Shown: one piece after another, positions 49,501-57,976 of the stretch
Layout of the letters: the number at the start of each line of letters is the position of its first letter
Numbering within the stretch: the stretch's first letter is position 1
NCBI RefSeq assembly: GCF_002812485.1
Contig: NZ_CP025003.1
Location: 1,984,001 to 2,048,000, forward strand
Length of the DNA stretch: 64,000 nucleotides
Source of the DNA: Dickeya fangzhongdai
Lineage (GTDB): Bacteria > Pseudomonadota > Gammaproteobacteria > Enterobacterales > Enterobacteriaceae
Reading direction: 5' to 3'
Notes under the pieces: model-generated
Databases searched by the model: none
The model's input: only the letters and a program-made list of their open reading frames with translations
What the model was told of the DNA's origin: nothing
Position numbers and translations under genes: made by a program

Positions 49501-50138
49501 TCCGGGTTGAGCGCGCGCTCGCGGTGGGCCCGCACCCGATCGTCATCGATCATGGCGCGAATCTGCGCATCGCTCAGCTTGCTGATTTTGTTAACCTCGT
49601 GAGAAGTACGGAAGCCGTCGAAGAAATGCAGGAACGGCACCCGCGCTTCCAGCGTCGCGCTGTGGGCGATCATCGCCATATCCTGCGCCTGCTGTACCGA
49701 AACGCTGGAGAGCAGGGCGAAACCGGTGGTGCGTGCCGCCATTACGTCCTGATGGTCGCCGAAAATCGACAGCCCCTGCGTCGCCAGCGAGCGCGCCGCG
49801 ACGTGGAACACGGCGCTGGTCAGCTCGCCGGCGATTTTGTACATGTTCGGCAGCATCAGCATCAACCCCTGCGAGGCGGTAAAGGTGGTGCTGAGCGCGC
49901 CGGCCTGCAATGCGCCGTGCACGGTGCCGGCGGCGCCGCCTTCATGCTGCATTTCCATGATGTCCGGGACGTTGCCCCAGATGTTATTCAGGCGCTTGCT
50001 GGCCCATTCGTCCGCCAGTTCCGCCATAGTGGAGCTGGGGGTGATCGGGTAGATGGCGCACACTTCGCTGACTTTATAGGCGACCCAGGCGGCGGCTTCG
50101 TTGCCGTCCACCATGACAAATTCATTTTGCTGGTTCAT
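46563..50138 (-). CDS. nifJ: Pyruvate:ferredoxin (flavodoxin) oxidoreductase
   Basis: An 1191-residue fused PFOR (E. coli YdbK, 1174), which converts pyruvate and CoA to acetyl-CoA and CO2 and reduces flavodoxin or ferredoxin. Domains in order: pyrimidine domain with YPITPSS near residue 35, core, the CoA-binding region, two 4Fe-4S motifs CIQCGNCSFVCP (about 690) and CTGCGLCVEACP (about 745), a further cluster Cys pair in CSGCGETPY (about 818), and the TPP domain with GDGWAYDIGSSGLDHV (about 965). The gene overlaps the end of the GltD-like gene upstream by 4 bases, so the two are one operon. Confidence 0.97.
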   Translation of the reverse strand: MNQQNEFVMVDGNEAAAWVAYKVSEVCAIYPITPSSTMAELADEWASKRLNNIWGNVPDIMEMQHEGGAAGTVHGALQAGALSTTFTASQGLMLMLPNMYKIAGELTSAVFHVAARSLATQGLSIFGDHQDVMAARTTGFALLSSVSVQQAQDMAMIAHSATLEARVPFLHFFDGFRTSHEVNKISKLSDAQIRAMIDDDRVRAHRERALNPDKPVMRGTAQNPDTYFQGRESVNRFYDSVPGIVERHMARFAELTGRHYGLVDYHGAADARHVVVVMGSASATLCQAADRLNREGGRYGVLTIHLYRPFPMDALLKALPASAEVVTVLDRTKEPGAQGEPLYQDVLAALVHSLQQGQRPSLPRLSGGRYGLSSKEFTPAMARAVFEQQQSAQAKPTFTIGIHDDVTGLSLPWDESWKPEPDEQIRALFFGLGADGTVGANKNSIKIIGEQPEFYAQGYFVYDSKKSGSRTTSHLRFGPTPIDSPYLIGTANFIGCHQFNFVYTVDILSYALPGATFLLNSPYPADSVWSYLPREMQQTIQQKQLTLYVIDAASVAHDVGMGNRINTIMQTCFFALSGVMPKEKAIELIKSSIRKTYGKKGDDVVQKNFRAVDETLAHLHQVTVPQGDGPSVDQGWTLSEQAPRFVREVTAEMMLDRGDRIPVSMLPVDGTYPTGTTRWEKRNIALEIPQWRDDLCIQCGNCSFVCPHAAIRAKFYHQDQLDDAPDGFRSAPISARGFPETRYTLQVYPEDCTGCGLCVEACPVRHHEGETEVRAVNMVDKLPVLAQEKAALGWFEQLPWPDRAAVDFSTIRGVQFLEPLFEFSGACSGCGETPYLKTLTQLFGERMMVANATGCSSIYGGNLPTTPWAHNQEGRGPAWSNSLFEDNAEFGLGFRLAADKHMEIAKAQLLESASLIGADLVDDIIRAPQQTESQIVAQRRRLEQARAKLAEQQTPAAESLLSLIDHLVRRSVWIIGGDGWAYDIGSSGLDHVLASGRNVNVLVMDTEVYSNTGGQMSKSTPLGAMAKFAAGGKTMAKKDVALQAIAYGDVYVARIAFGANPQQTLEVLREAEAYPGPSLIIAYSHCIAHGIDMRQGLMQQKRAVQAGHWPLIRYNPVLREQHTNPFQLDSLRPTLPLSEYRKHETRFKALMRAHPEDAERMMATAQRVARQKWANYETMARRDETAFPDTH

Positions 50139-51769
50139 TGCGCCACCTCCTCGGCATTCATCTCAATCGCATGGCAAGGGCATTGCCGGTAGCAGGCTTC
50201 GCAGCCGGTGCATTTGTCGTAATCAAAACGGTAGTGCAGTCCTTTACCCAGTTTGATCACCGCGTTTTCCGGGCAGGCGCCATAGCAGCCGTCGCACTCG
50301 AAACAGTTGCCGCAGGAGTAGCAGCGGGTGGCTTCATAGGTGGCCTGTTCTCGGTTTAGCCCGCCGATGATTTCGTCAAAACCGCCGCGCTGTTCGGGGG
50401 CGATCGCCGGCTGGCTGCTGGCGTTGGCCTCGGTATTGAACCACAAGTGCAGATGGGGATATTCCAGAACCGAGCCGCTGGCCGGTTTATGGTAAGGCTG
50501 GCGCCTCAGCCAGCCGTCGATATGATGCGCCGCTTTTTTGCCGTGCCCGGTGGCGATGGTGACGGTGCGCTCCGACGGCACCATATCGCCGCCGGCAAAG
50601 ATACCCGTTACCGCGGTCATCATGTGTTCATCGACATCGATGATACCGTCCGGGCGGATGGTCAGGCCGGGAATGCGCTCCAGCACGCGGGTGTCCACAT
50701 CCTGGCCCAGCGCCAGAATCAGGCTATCGGCCTGTAACGTCTCGACGCGCCCGGTGGGCTGCGGGCGGCCGTTGGCATCGATCGCCATCTCTTCCACGGT
50801 GAAGGTGGTGCTGTCGATATTGCGGATGGTGCGCAGCCAGTTGATTTTGACCCCTTCCTCCATCGCCTCTTCCGCTTCAAAGCGGTGCGCCGGCATGTGT
50901 TCGATGTCGCGACGATAAATAATCATCGCTTCATCGGCGCCCAGGCGGCGGGCGGTGCGGGCGGCATCCATCGCGGTATTGCCGCCGCCGTAGATGGCGA
51001 CCCGGCGGCCCAGCTTCGGCGCGTCGCCGCGCTCTACCGCCGACAGGTAGCTGACCGCATCCAGAATCTTGCCCGCTTCGCGCGCCGGAATATCGGTTTT
51101 CTTCGCCAGATGGGCGCCGATAGCCATGAAGACCGCATCGAAACCGCCTTGCTGTTTTTCCTGCAGCACATCTTCGACTTTGTGGTTCAGCGTCAGGGTA
51201 ATACCGCTGGAGAGCAGATTACGGATTTCACTATCCAGTACGTCGCGCGGCATGCGGTAGGCGGGGATGCCAAAGCGCATCATGCCGCCGGCCATCGGCC
51301 CGGCCTCGCGGATTTCCACCTGATGCCCAAGACGGCGCAGGTGCCAGGCGCAGGACAGACCGGACGGGCCGGCGCCGATCACCAGGACTTTTTTGCCGCT
51401 GTCCGGCGCGGTAATCCGCGGCGTCCAGCCTTGTTCCAGCGCCATGTCGCCGAGAAAACGTTCGACGGCATGAATGCTGACCGACTGATCGACCTGCAGG
51501 CGGTTGCAGGCGCTTTCGCACGGGTGGTAACACACGCGGCCGTGGATCGCCGGCATGGGGTTATTCTCGATCAGGCGTTGCCACGCCTCTTCATAGCGCT
51601 GTTCCTGCACCAGCGACAGCCAGGACTGGATATTCTCGCCGGCGGGGCAGGCATGATTGCACGGGGGCAGGGAATCCTGATAGACCGGATGTTTACTGCG
51701 TACCGGACCGGTGCCTGAAGTTACCTTCAGGTCCGGCGGCTGCGTCATATCGTGTTTTACGTTGCTCAT
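50135..51769 (-). CDS. GltD-like NAD(P)H-dependent FAD/Fe-S oxidoreductase
   Basis: A 544-residue protein resembling glutamate synthase small chain with an added C-terminal ferredoxin domain. The N-terminal cysteines are in CNHACPAGENIQ and CYHPCESACNR, the FAD site is VIGAGPSGLSCAWHLR (about residue 128), the NAD(P) site is AIYGGGNTAMDAARTARRLG (about 267), and the C-terminal 8-Cys stretch CYSCGNCFECDGCYGACP plus CTGCEACYRQCPC suggests two 4Fe-4S clusters. First gene of the operon with nifJ; it may pass electrons between NAD(P)H and the PFOR carrier. The physiological partner is inferred from context. Confidence 0.87.
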   Translation of the reverse strand: MSNVKHDMTQPPDLKVTSGTGPVRSKHPVYQDSLPPCNHACPAGENIQSWLSLVQEQRYEEAWQRLIENNPMPAIHGRVCYHPCESACNRLQVDQSVSIHAVERFLGDMALEQGWTPRITAPDSGKKVLVIGAGPSGLSCAWHLRRLGHQVEIREAGPMAGGMMRFGIPAYRMPRDVLDSEIRNLLSSGITLTLNHKVEDVLQEKQQGGFDAVFMAIGAHLAKKTDIPAREAGKILDAVSYLSAVERGDAPKLGRRVAIYGGGNTAMDAARTARRLGADEAMIIYRRDIEHMPAHRFEAEEAMEEGVKINWLRTIRNIDSTTFTVEEMAIDANGRPQPTGRVETLQADSLILALGQDVDTRVLERIPGLTIRPDGIIDVDEHMMTAVTGIFAGGDMVPSERTVTIATGHGKKAAHHIDGWLRRQPYHKPASGSVLEYPHLHLWFNTEANASSQPAIAPEQRGGFDEIIGGLNREQATYEATRCYSCGNCFECDGCYGACPENAVIKLGKGLHYRFDYDKCTGCEACYRQCPCHAIEMNAEEVAQ

Positions 51770-52944
51770 CGTATTGCTTCTCTACGTCCAATGTTGACTC
51801 GTTGTTATATGCGGGGCTTCCCATGTCACTGTGTGCTGTCGTCCGCGGTGTGGCGCGCCTTTGCGGGGGATAATGCGCGAAGGGCAATGTTCAACCAGAG
51901 ACGATTCGCAAACAGGGACAATTTCGAAAACAGGATTAATCATAAATAAAGACAATCACGTGGCCGGTTTCGGTCGCGTTGTCGGGAAATAGGTGAATAA
52001 TTTTGCGAGTATTAAAATAATGTTGAGACAAGATTACGCCGTCGGAGTAATCAATAAATGAGGCAGATCAAATATAAGCCAATCGACTGTATCGGGCAGT
52101 CGATGACAGACCACTTGACGCATATTGACTGGGTGAAACCAGAAGGGGAGTATTTTTATTTATCATGCCATTTCTGGCGTTTTACACTGGATAATTATTT
52201 TAACTGTATGTTTATGTGGAATAATATTTCATTTTCCAAATGATGATTATTATTGATTGCTAATTATTTATCTGGGTTAAAAGCGATCGTTGTATAGTTT
52301 AGTATATTTCCAATTGAAGTCGTGATAATTCAATTTTCAGGTATGTTGTATTTCCCCGGATATCCCGTGGTTGACCGATGTTATTGCCGCCTGATTCAAC
52401 TGATGATTGTCAGATGATCTGTGCATTATTACAAACTCCAACTCGTTCGATGGAGAAGGCGATATATATTGCTATGCATGAGAGAAATGAGATGGGGACC
52501 ATTCTTCATTTGAAAATGGGAATGAATAACATTGATGAGTCTATCCCCAATAATTCGAGCCACAGGAAGTGCTGGGCGATTTGAACAGTGAAACGCGTGG
52601 CTCTTCAGGGGCAGGGCTGATGGATAGCGTAGGTAGTCACGTCACCGTACCTGCAACTTACCGTATGGAGAAGATAGCCGTGGCGTCTGTGGTTGCGGCA
52701 TTCGCCGTTGACGCTACAGGCAGGCCGTGCCGCTTCTTTTCGCAACGGTCGCAGCATTGCGTTAAGGCCATCATCGTGTTTTGTCATTATTGTGTTTGTT
52801 CAACATCACATCCGTAACGGGAAATACGCGATATCCATTTTTCCGCTGACGGTTTTGTGGCACATTAGCCGCCTTGTCTTGTCACTATCAGCGGGCAGGT
52901 TGTCGTTCCCTAACCGGCAGCTGCACAAGGAATTCGCAATAATA
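51770..52944. other. 1175-bp AT-rich intergenic region between the nifJ operon and bglX
   Basis: Two short open frames (52058-52243 and 52378-52584) have no recognisable product; the first has CGGAG 10 bases upstream, the second has no ribosome binding site. The central part (51940-52340) is markedly AT-rich. The region holds the promoters of both divergent units. No repeats or terminators are clear. Confidence 0.5.
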
Positions 52945-55263
52945 ATGAAATGGTTTACTTCACTGGCGCTTGCGGTCGGTCTGGCCTGTAGCCCGCTTTG
53001 GGCGCAGACGCCCGGTTCTATGCTGCAACAGACTGCGCCGGAGGCGGCTTCCGCCCAGCAACAGCGCGATGCCTTCGTTAACGACTTAATGAAAAAAATG
53101 ACGCTGGATGAAAAGATTGGGCAGCTCCGTCTGATCAGCGTCGGCCCGGATAACCCGAAACACGCCATTCGCGAAATGATCCGCAACGGTCAGGTGGGCG
53201 GGATTTTCAATACCGTCACCCGGCAGGACATCCGGGTGATGCAGGATCAGGTGATGCAGCTCAGCCGCCTGAAGATTCCATTGTTCTTTGCTTATGACGT
53301 GGTGCACGGCCAGCGTACCGTGTTCCCGATCGGTCTGGGGCTGGCGTCCAGTTGGGACATGGGCGCCGTGGCGCTGTCGGCGAAGATCGCTGCCTATGAA
53401 GCGACCGAAGATGGCCTGAACATGACCTGGGCGCCGATGGTGGACATCACCCGCGATCCGCGCTGGGGCCGTGTCTCCGAAGGTTTTGGCGAAGATACCT
53501 ATCTGACCAGCGAAATCGCCCGCGTCATGGTGAAAGGCTTTCAGGGCGATGACCTGACCGGCCGTCATTCGCTGATGACCAGCGTGAAACACTATGCGCT
53601 GTATGGCGCGGCGGAAGGCGGGCGTGACTACAACACCGTCGATATGAGTCCGCAGCGCATGTTCCAGGATTACATGCCGCCGTACAAAGCGGCGATCGAC
53701 GCGGGCAGCTACGGCGTGATGGCGTCGCTCAACTCCATCAACGGCGTGCCGGCGACCGCCAACCGCTGGTTGCTGAAAGACGTGCTGCGCGACCAGTGGC
53801 ATTTTAAAGGCATCACCATCAGCGACCACGGCGCCATCAAGGAGCTGATCAAGCACGGCGTGGCGGCGGACCCGAGCGATGCGTCGCGCATCGCGGTGCA
53901 GTCCGGTATCGGCATGAGCATGAGCGACGAGTATTTCGTGCGTTATCTGCCGGATCTGGTCAAGCGCGGGCTGGTCAGCATGAAGGACATTGATGACGCC
54001 TGCCGCCAGGTGCTGAACATGAAATACGATATGGGGCTGTTCCAGGACCCGTACAACCATCTCGGCCCGGTCGGTTCCGACCCGGTGGACACCAATGCCG
54101 AAAGCCGCCTGCACCGCGAAGAAGCGCGTGACGTGGCGCGCAGCAGTCTGGTGTTGCTGAAAAACCGTCTTGATGTCCTGCCGCTGAAAAAATCCGGCGC
54201 CATCGCGGTGGTGGGGCCGCTGGCCGACAGCAAGCGCGACATTATCGGCAGTTGGTCCGCCGCGGGTCGTCCGGCGCAGGCGGTGACGGTATACGAAGGG
54301 ATCCGCAAGGCGGTGGGGTATAACGCCCGCGTTTATTACGCCAAAGGTTCCAATGTCACCAATCACCCCGGTCTGGTCCAGTTCCTTAACCAGTATGACC
54401 AGTCGGTGGAAATCGACCCGCGCGCGCCGCAGGCGATGATTGATGAAGCGGTGGACGTGGCGAAGAAATCCGACGTGGTGATCGCGGTGGTGGGTGAATC
54501 CCAGGGGATGGCGCACGAAGCGTCCAGCCGCGCCAAAATCACCATTCCGCCGGAGCAAAAGGCGCTGATTGCCGCGCTGAAAGCCACCGGCAAACCGCTG
54601 GTGCTGGTGCTGATGAACGGCCGTCCGCTGGACCTGAGCCGTGAAGATCAGCAGGCGGACGCGCTGCTGGAAACCTGGTTCAGCGGTACCGAAGGGGGCA
54701 ACGCCATCGCCGATGTGCTGTTTGGCGATTACAACCCGTCCGGTAAGCTGCCGATGACCTTCCCGCGCTCGGTGGGGCAAATCCCGATGTATTACAACCA
54801 GCTGCCGACCGGCCGTCCGTATTCGGCACAAGCGCCCAACAAGTACACCTCGCACTATTTTGACGAGGCTAACGGGCCGCTGTATCCGTTCGGTTACGGT
54901 CTGAGTTACACCACCTTTGACGTGTCGGACGTGAAATTCTCCAGCCCGACGATGAAGCGTAACGGCAGCATTAAAGCGTCGGTCACGGTCACCAATACCG
55001 GCAAACGCGCCGGGGAAACCGTGGCGCAGCTTTATCTGCATGACGTGGTGGCATCGGTAAGCCGCCCGGTGAAAGAACTGCGCGGCTTCCAGAAAGTCAT
55101 GCTGCAGCCGGGTGAAAGCCGTACCCTGACCTTCACCCTGTCGCCGCAGGATCTGATGTTCTACAACGCGCAGATGCAGCAGGTAGCGGAACCGGGCAAG
55201 TTTGAAGTGATGATCGGGCTGGATTCCCAGCGCGTGAAAACCGGCAGCTTTACCTTGCTGTAA
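52945..55263 (+). CDS. bglX: Periplasmic beta-glucosidase
   Basis: A 772-residue GH3 enzyme (E. coli BglX, 765). Signal peptide residues 1-21. The N-terminal GH3 domain holds the nucleophile Asp in ITISDHGAIKEL near residue 298 and the substrate-binding SVKHYALYG; the C-terminal GH3 domain has the acid/base region around VGESQGMAHEA near 520; a fibronectin-like domain (VTNTGKRAGETVAQLYLHD) ends the protein. It hydrolyses beta-linked glucosides such as cellobiose or plant glucosides in the periplasm. A start at 52945 is chosen because it begins a proper signal peptide; the in-frame extension to 52693 does not. Confidence 0.95.
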   Translation: MKWFTSLALAVGLACSPLWAQTPGSMLQQTAPEAASAQQQRDAFVNDLMKKMTLDEKIGQLRLISVGPDNPKHAIREMIRNGQVGGIFNTVTRQDIRVMQDQVMQLSRLKIPLFFAYDVVHGQRTVFPIGLGLASSWDMGAVALSAKIAAYEATEDGLNMTWAPMVDITRDPRWGRVSEGFGEDTYLTSEIARVMVKGFQGDDLTGRHSLMTSVKHYALYGAAEGGRDYNTVDMSPQRMFQDYMPPYKAAIDAGSYGVMASLNSINGVPATANRWLLKDVLRDQWHFKGITISDHGAIKELIKHGVAADPSDASRIAVQSGIGMSMSDEYFVRYLPDLVKRGLVSMKDIDDACRQVLNMKYDMGLFQDPYNHLGPVGSDPVDTNAESRLHREEARDVARSSLVLLKNRLDVLPLKKSGAIAVVGPLADSKRDIIGSWSAAGRPAQAVTVYEGIRKAVGYNARVYYAKGSNVTNHPGLVQFLNQYDQSVEIDPRAPQAMIDEAVDVAKKSDVVIAVVGESQGMAHEASSRAKITIPPEQKALIAALKATGKPLVLVLMNGRPLDLSREDQQADALLETWFSGTEGGNAIADVLFGDYNPSGKLPMTFPRSVGQIPMYYNQLPTGRPYSAQAPNKYTSHYFDEANGPLYPFGYGLSYTTFDVSDVKFSSPTMKRNGSIKASVTVTNTGKRAGETVAQLYLHDVVASVSRPVKELRGFQKVMLQPGESRTLTFTLSPQDLMFYNAQMQQVAEPGKFEVMIGLDSQRVKTGSFTLL

Positions 55264-55300
55264 GCGTCTGGTGATGTCACTCGTCGCTGTAGATAAACGA

Positions 55301-55328
55301 CGGCCCCTGCGATAATTCCCAGGGGCCG
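55301..55328. terminator. Hairpin after bglX
   Basis: A 9-bp inverted repeat CGGCCCCTG/CAGGGGCCG with a 10-base loop, 38 bases after bglX. It lies between bglX and a convergent small gene and may serve both; neither side has a strong T-run. Confidence 0.45.
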
Positions 55329-55381
55329 GGCAGGAAAACCGGCTGCGCCGCCACGGGCGGCCGGATCCGACCGGTTTGGCG

Positions 55382-55489
55382 TCAGCCGCCGTGCACGATA
55401 ATGATATAACCCACCAGCATCACGCCGCCGATGCCGCCCAACGCGCAGAGCGCAAACAGGCTGACAACCCCCAGTTTTTTGATATTCAT
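55382..55489 (-). CDS. Small hydrophobic membrane protein (35 residues)
   Basis: A 35-codon frame starting MNIKKLGVVSLFALCALGG and ending in VGYIIIVHGG. It has a two-Lys N-terminus, one hydrophobic helix with a Gly-rich middle and no charge in the rest, which suits a single-span inner-membrane protein. AAGGA lies 7 bases upstream of the ATG, an ideal spacing. I do not recognise the family. It stands alone between bglX (convergent) and dinG (divergent). Confidence 0.6.
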   Translation of the reverse strand: MNIKKLGVVSLFALCALGGIGGVMLVGYIIIVHGG

Positions 55490-55617
55490 CCGGTTATCCT
55501 TTTGTTACGTCCCGGCCGGTAAATGGTTACGTTCCGGTGATGATTAAGTTCCGGCGATTATAGAGCCTCCTGCACCGGATACAAGCCAACCGCATGATCC
55601 GTCAATATCAGGATGAA

Positions 55618-55632
55618 TGTGACAACGTCACA
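55618..55632. promoter_or_regulatory. CRP-like palindrome upstream of dinG
   Basis: TGTGACAACGTCACA has perfect CRP half-sites (TGTGA and TCACA) but a 5-base spacer where CRP needs 6. It is 70 bases before dinG and could be a degenerate site or another operator. Confidence 0.3.
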
Positions 55633-55701
55633 ATTATGGCTGCTGACGTTGCCGCCGGTCTGTGGGACAATACCGGCCAGATTGAACGACAGTGAGATGG
55701 C

Positions 55702-57807
55702 ATGACCCTTACCCCCGCGTTAAAGCAGCAGATTGGCGACTGGTATAAAGCGCTGCAGCAGCAGATTCCCGATTTTGTCTCCCGTGCGCCACAGCGCCAG
55801 ATGATCGCCGAAGTGGCGAAAGCGCTGGCGGGCGACTACCAACGTCATCTGGTGATTGAAGCGCCGACCGGCGTGGGTAAAACGCTTTCCTACCTGATTC
55901 CCGGCATTGCCGTCGGGCGAGCGGAGCTGAAAACGCTGGTGATCAGCACCGCCAACGTGGCGTTGCAGGATCAGATTTTTAATAAGGATTTGCCGCTGCT
56001 GCGTCAGTTTATTCCTGAACTGAAATTCACCGCGGCGTTTGGTCGCGGGCGGTACGTGTGCCCGCGCAATCTGGCGGCGATGGCGACCGATGCGTCGGCG
56101 CAGGGCGATCTGATGCTGTTTATGGATGACCACTTGCCGTCCAGCCGCGAGGAACAAACCACCAGCGCCCGGTTGCAACAGGCGCTGCAAAGCTATGCCT
56201 GGGACGGCTTGCGCGACCATTGTCAGGAATCGATCGGCGACGCGCTGTGGCAACGCATCAGTACCGACAAGGCCAACTGTCTGGGGCGCAACTGCCATTA
56301 TTACCGCGAATGCCCGTTCTTTCTCGCCCGCCGGGAAATCGAAGACGCCGATGTGGTGGTGACCAACCACGCGCTGGTCATGGCGGCGATGGAAAGCGAC
56401 TCGGTGCTGCCGCAGGCGAAAAACATGCTGCTGGTGCTGGACGAAGGCCATCACGTGCCGGATGTGGCGCGCGACGCGCTGGAGATGTCCGGCGAGGTGA
56501 CGGTCAGCGCGGTGCAGCACCAGATGGATCAGCTGATTCAGCAGGTGGGGCTCTGCCTGGCGCAGTTTCCGCCTAAATCGCCGCCGCGGCTGATGCAGCC
56601 CGACAGGCTGGGCGATCACTGCGGCGAGATACGGGAGCAGTTGCAACTGTTCGAACGGCTGAGCAGCCTGTTTCTGCCGCCGGCCCAGCCGGACGCCGAT
56701 TACCGTTTCCCGATGGGGGAATTGCCGGAAGAGATGCGCGAGTGCTGCAATCGGCTGTTTAAGCTTGCCGACAGCCTGCGCGGGCTGGCGGAATACCTGC
56801 TCAACGACCTGGCGGAAAAAACCGGCAAGCATGATGTGGTCAAGCTGCATCAGGCGATGCTGCGCATCAGCCGTCTGAGTGGTTACTGGGAAGCGCAGGG
56901 CAAGTTATGGCGGCTGGCGGCGCTGGAGAAATCCTCTAACGCGCCGGTGTCGAAATGGCTGCTGCGGGAACGGCGCGACAATCAACTGCATCTGTATTTT
57001 CACTGCGCCGGTATCCGCGTGTGCGACCAACTGGACCGGTTGCTGTGGCGCAATCTGTCGCATGTGGTGGTCACCTCGGCGACGCTGCGCTCGCTCAACA
57101 GTTTTTCCCGCCTGAAAGAGCTGTCCGGTTTGGACGAGGAAGAGGGCGATACCTTCATCGCGCTGGATTCGCCGTTCAATCACCGCGAGCAGGGAAAACT
57201 GGTGATCCCGCGCATGCGCCATGAACCGCTGATCGCGCACGAAGCTGAACATCTCGCCGAGATGGCGCGATTTTTCCGTGCCGAACTGCGGCGGGAAGTT
57301 CACAAGGGCATGTTGATGCTGTTCGCCAGCCAGCGGGCGATGCAGCAATTTCTCACCGAGGTGCCCGACCTGCGGCTGATGCTGCTGGTGCAGGGCGATC
57401 AGCCGCGCTACCGGCTGGTGGAACTGCATCGCCAGCGGGTGCAACAGGGCCAGACCAGCGTGTTGATCGGCCTGCAATCCTTTGCCGAAGGGCTGGATCT
57501 CAAAGGCGAACTGCTGTCGCAGGTGCATATCCACAAGATTGCTTTTCCGCCGGTGGACAGCCCGGTGATCCTCACCGAAGGCGAGTGGCTGAAAAGCCTC
57601 AAGCGTCACCCGTTTGTGGTGCAGAGCTTGCCGAGCGCCTCATTCAGCCTGATTCAGCAGGTTGGTCGATTGATTCGTAGTCATGACTGTTTCGGTGAAA
57701 TCGTCATCTACGACCGCCGCTTACTGACCAAAGGCTACGGCGCTCAACTACTGGCCGCCTTGCCGGTGTTTCCCATCGAACAGCGCGCCATGCCGGATGA
57801 TAAGTAG
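55702..57807 (+). CDS. dinG: ATP-dependent DNA helicase DinG
   Basis: A 701-residue superfamily 2 iron-sulfur helicase (E. coli DinG, 716) that unwinds R-loops and damaged DNA with 5'-3' polarity. Walker A is EAPTGVGKTLSY near residue 55, the Fe-S cysteines are in RYVCPRN and CLGRNCHYYRECPFF, motif II is LDEGHHVP near 248, and motif VI is LIQQVGRLIRSHDC near 655. In E. coli the gene is SOS-regulated; I see no good LexA box in the 240 bases upstream. Confidence 0.95.
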   Translation: MTLTPALKQQIGDWYKALQQQIPDFVSRAPQRQMIAEVAKALAGDYQRHLVIEAPTGVGKTLSYLIPGIAVGRAELKTLVISTANVALQDQIFNKDLPLLRQFIPELKFTAAFGRGRYVCPRNLAAMATDASAQGDLMLFMDDHLPSSREEQTTSARLQQALQSYAWDGLRDHCQESIGDALWQRISTDKANCLGRNCHYYRECPFFLARREIEDADVVVTNHALVMAAMESDSVLPQAKNMLLVLDEGHHVPDVARDALEMSGEVTVSAVQHQMDQLIQQVGLCLAQFPPKSPPRLMQPDRLGDHCGEIREQLQLFERLSSLFLPPAQPDADYRFPMGELPEEMRECCNRLFKLADSLRGLAEYLLNDLAEKTGKHDVVKLHQAMLRISRLSGYWEAQGKLWRLAALEKSSNAPVSKWLLRERRDNQLHLYFHCAGIRVCDQLDRLLWRNLSHVVVTSATLRSLNSFSRLKELSGLDEEEGDTFIALDSPFNHREQGKLVIPRMRHEPLIAHEAEHLAEMARFFRAELRREVHKGMLMLFASQRAMQQFLTEVPDLRLMLLVQGDQPRYRLVELHRQRVQQGQTSVLIGLQSFAEGLDLKGELLSQVHIHKIAFPPVDSPVILTEGEWLKSLKRHPFVVQSLPSASFSLIQQVGRLIRSHDCFGEIVIYDRRLLTKGYGAQLLAALPVFPIEQRAMPDDK

Positions 57808-57976
57808 CCTGCTGTTATTCATGTATTTTTTCTGACAAACGGCCGTCAAATCCCTATCATATCGCCGCCACGGCCTGTTGGCCGTGGCGTGACAGACTGT
57901 GCGCCGCCTGTCGCGTCGCGGCCAGCGGTGCTTGTACAAGACAGTCTGACGTTTGATGATTCGATAAGGATGTGTG

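Noticed and set aside
52058..52243. 61-codon frame between the nifJ operon and bglX
   Set aside because: A weak CGGAG lies 10 bases upstream, but the product is unlike any family and the composition (Trp, Phe, Tyr and Cys rich) fits AT-rich noncoding DNA. A frame at 52378-52584 was rejected as it has no ribosome binding site.
52233..52251. Fur-box-like match upstream of bglX
   Set aside because: It scores about as well as the sfuA site by eye, but the region is AT-rich throughout and bglX is not an iron-related gene.
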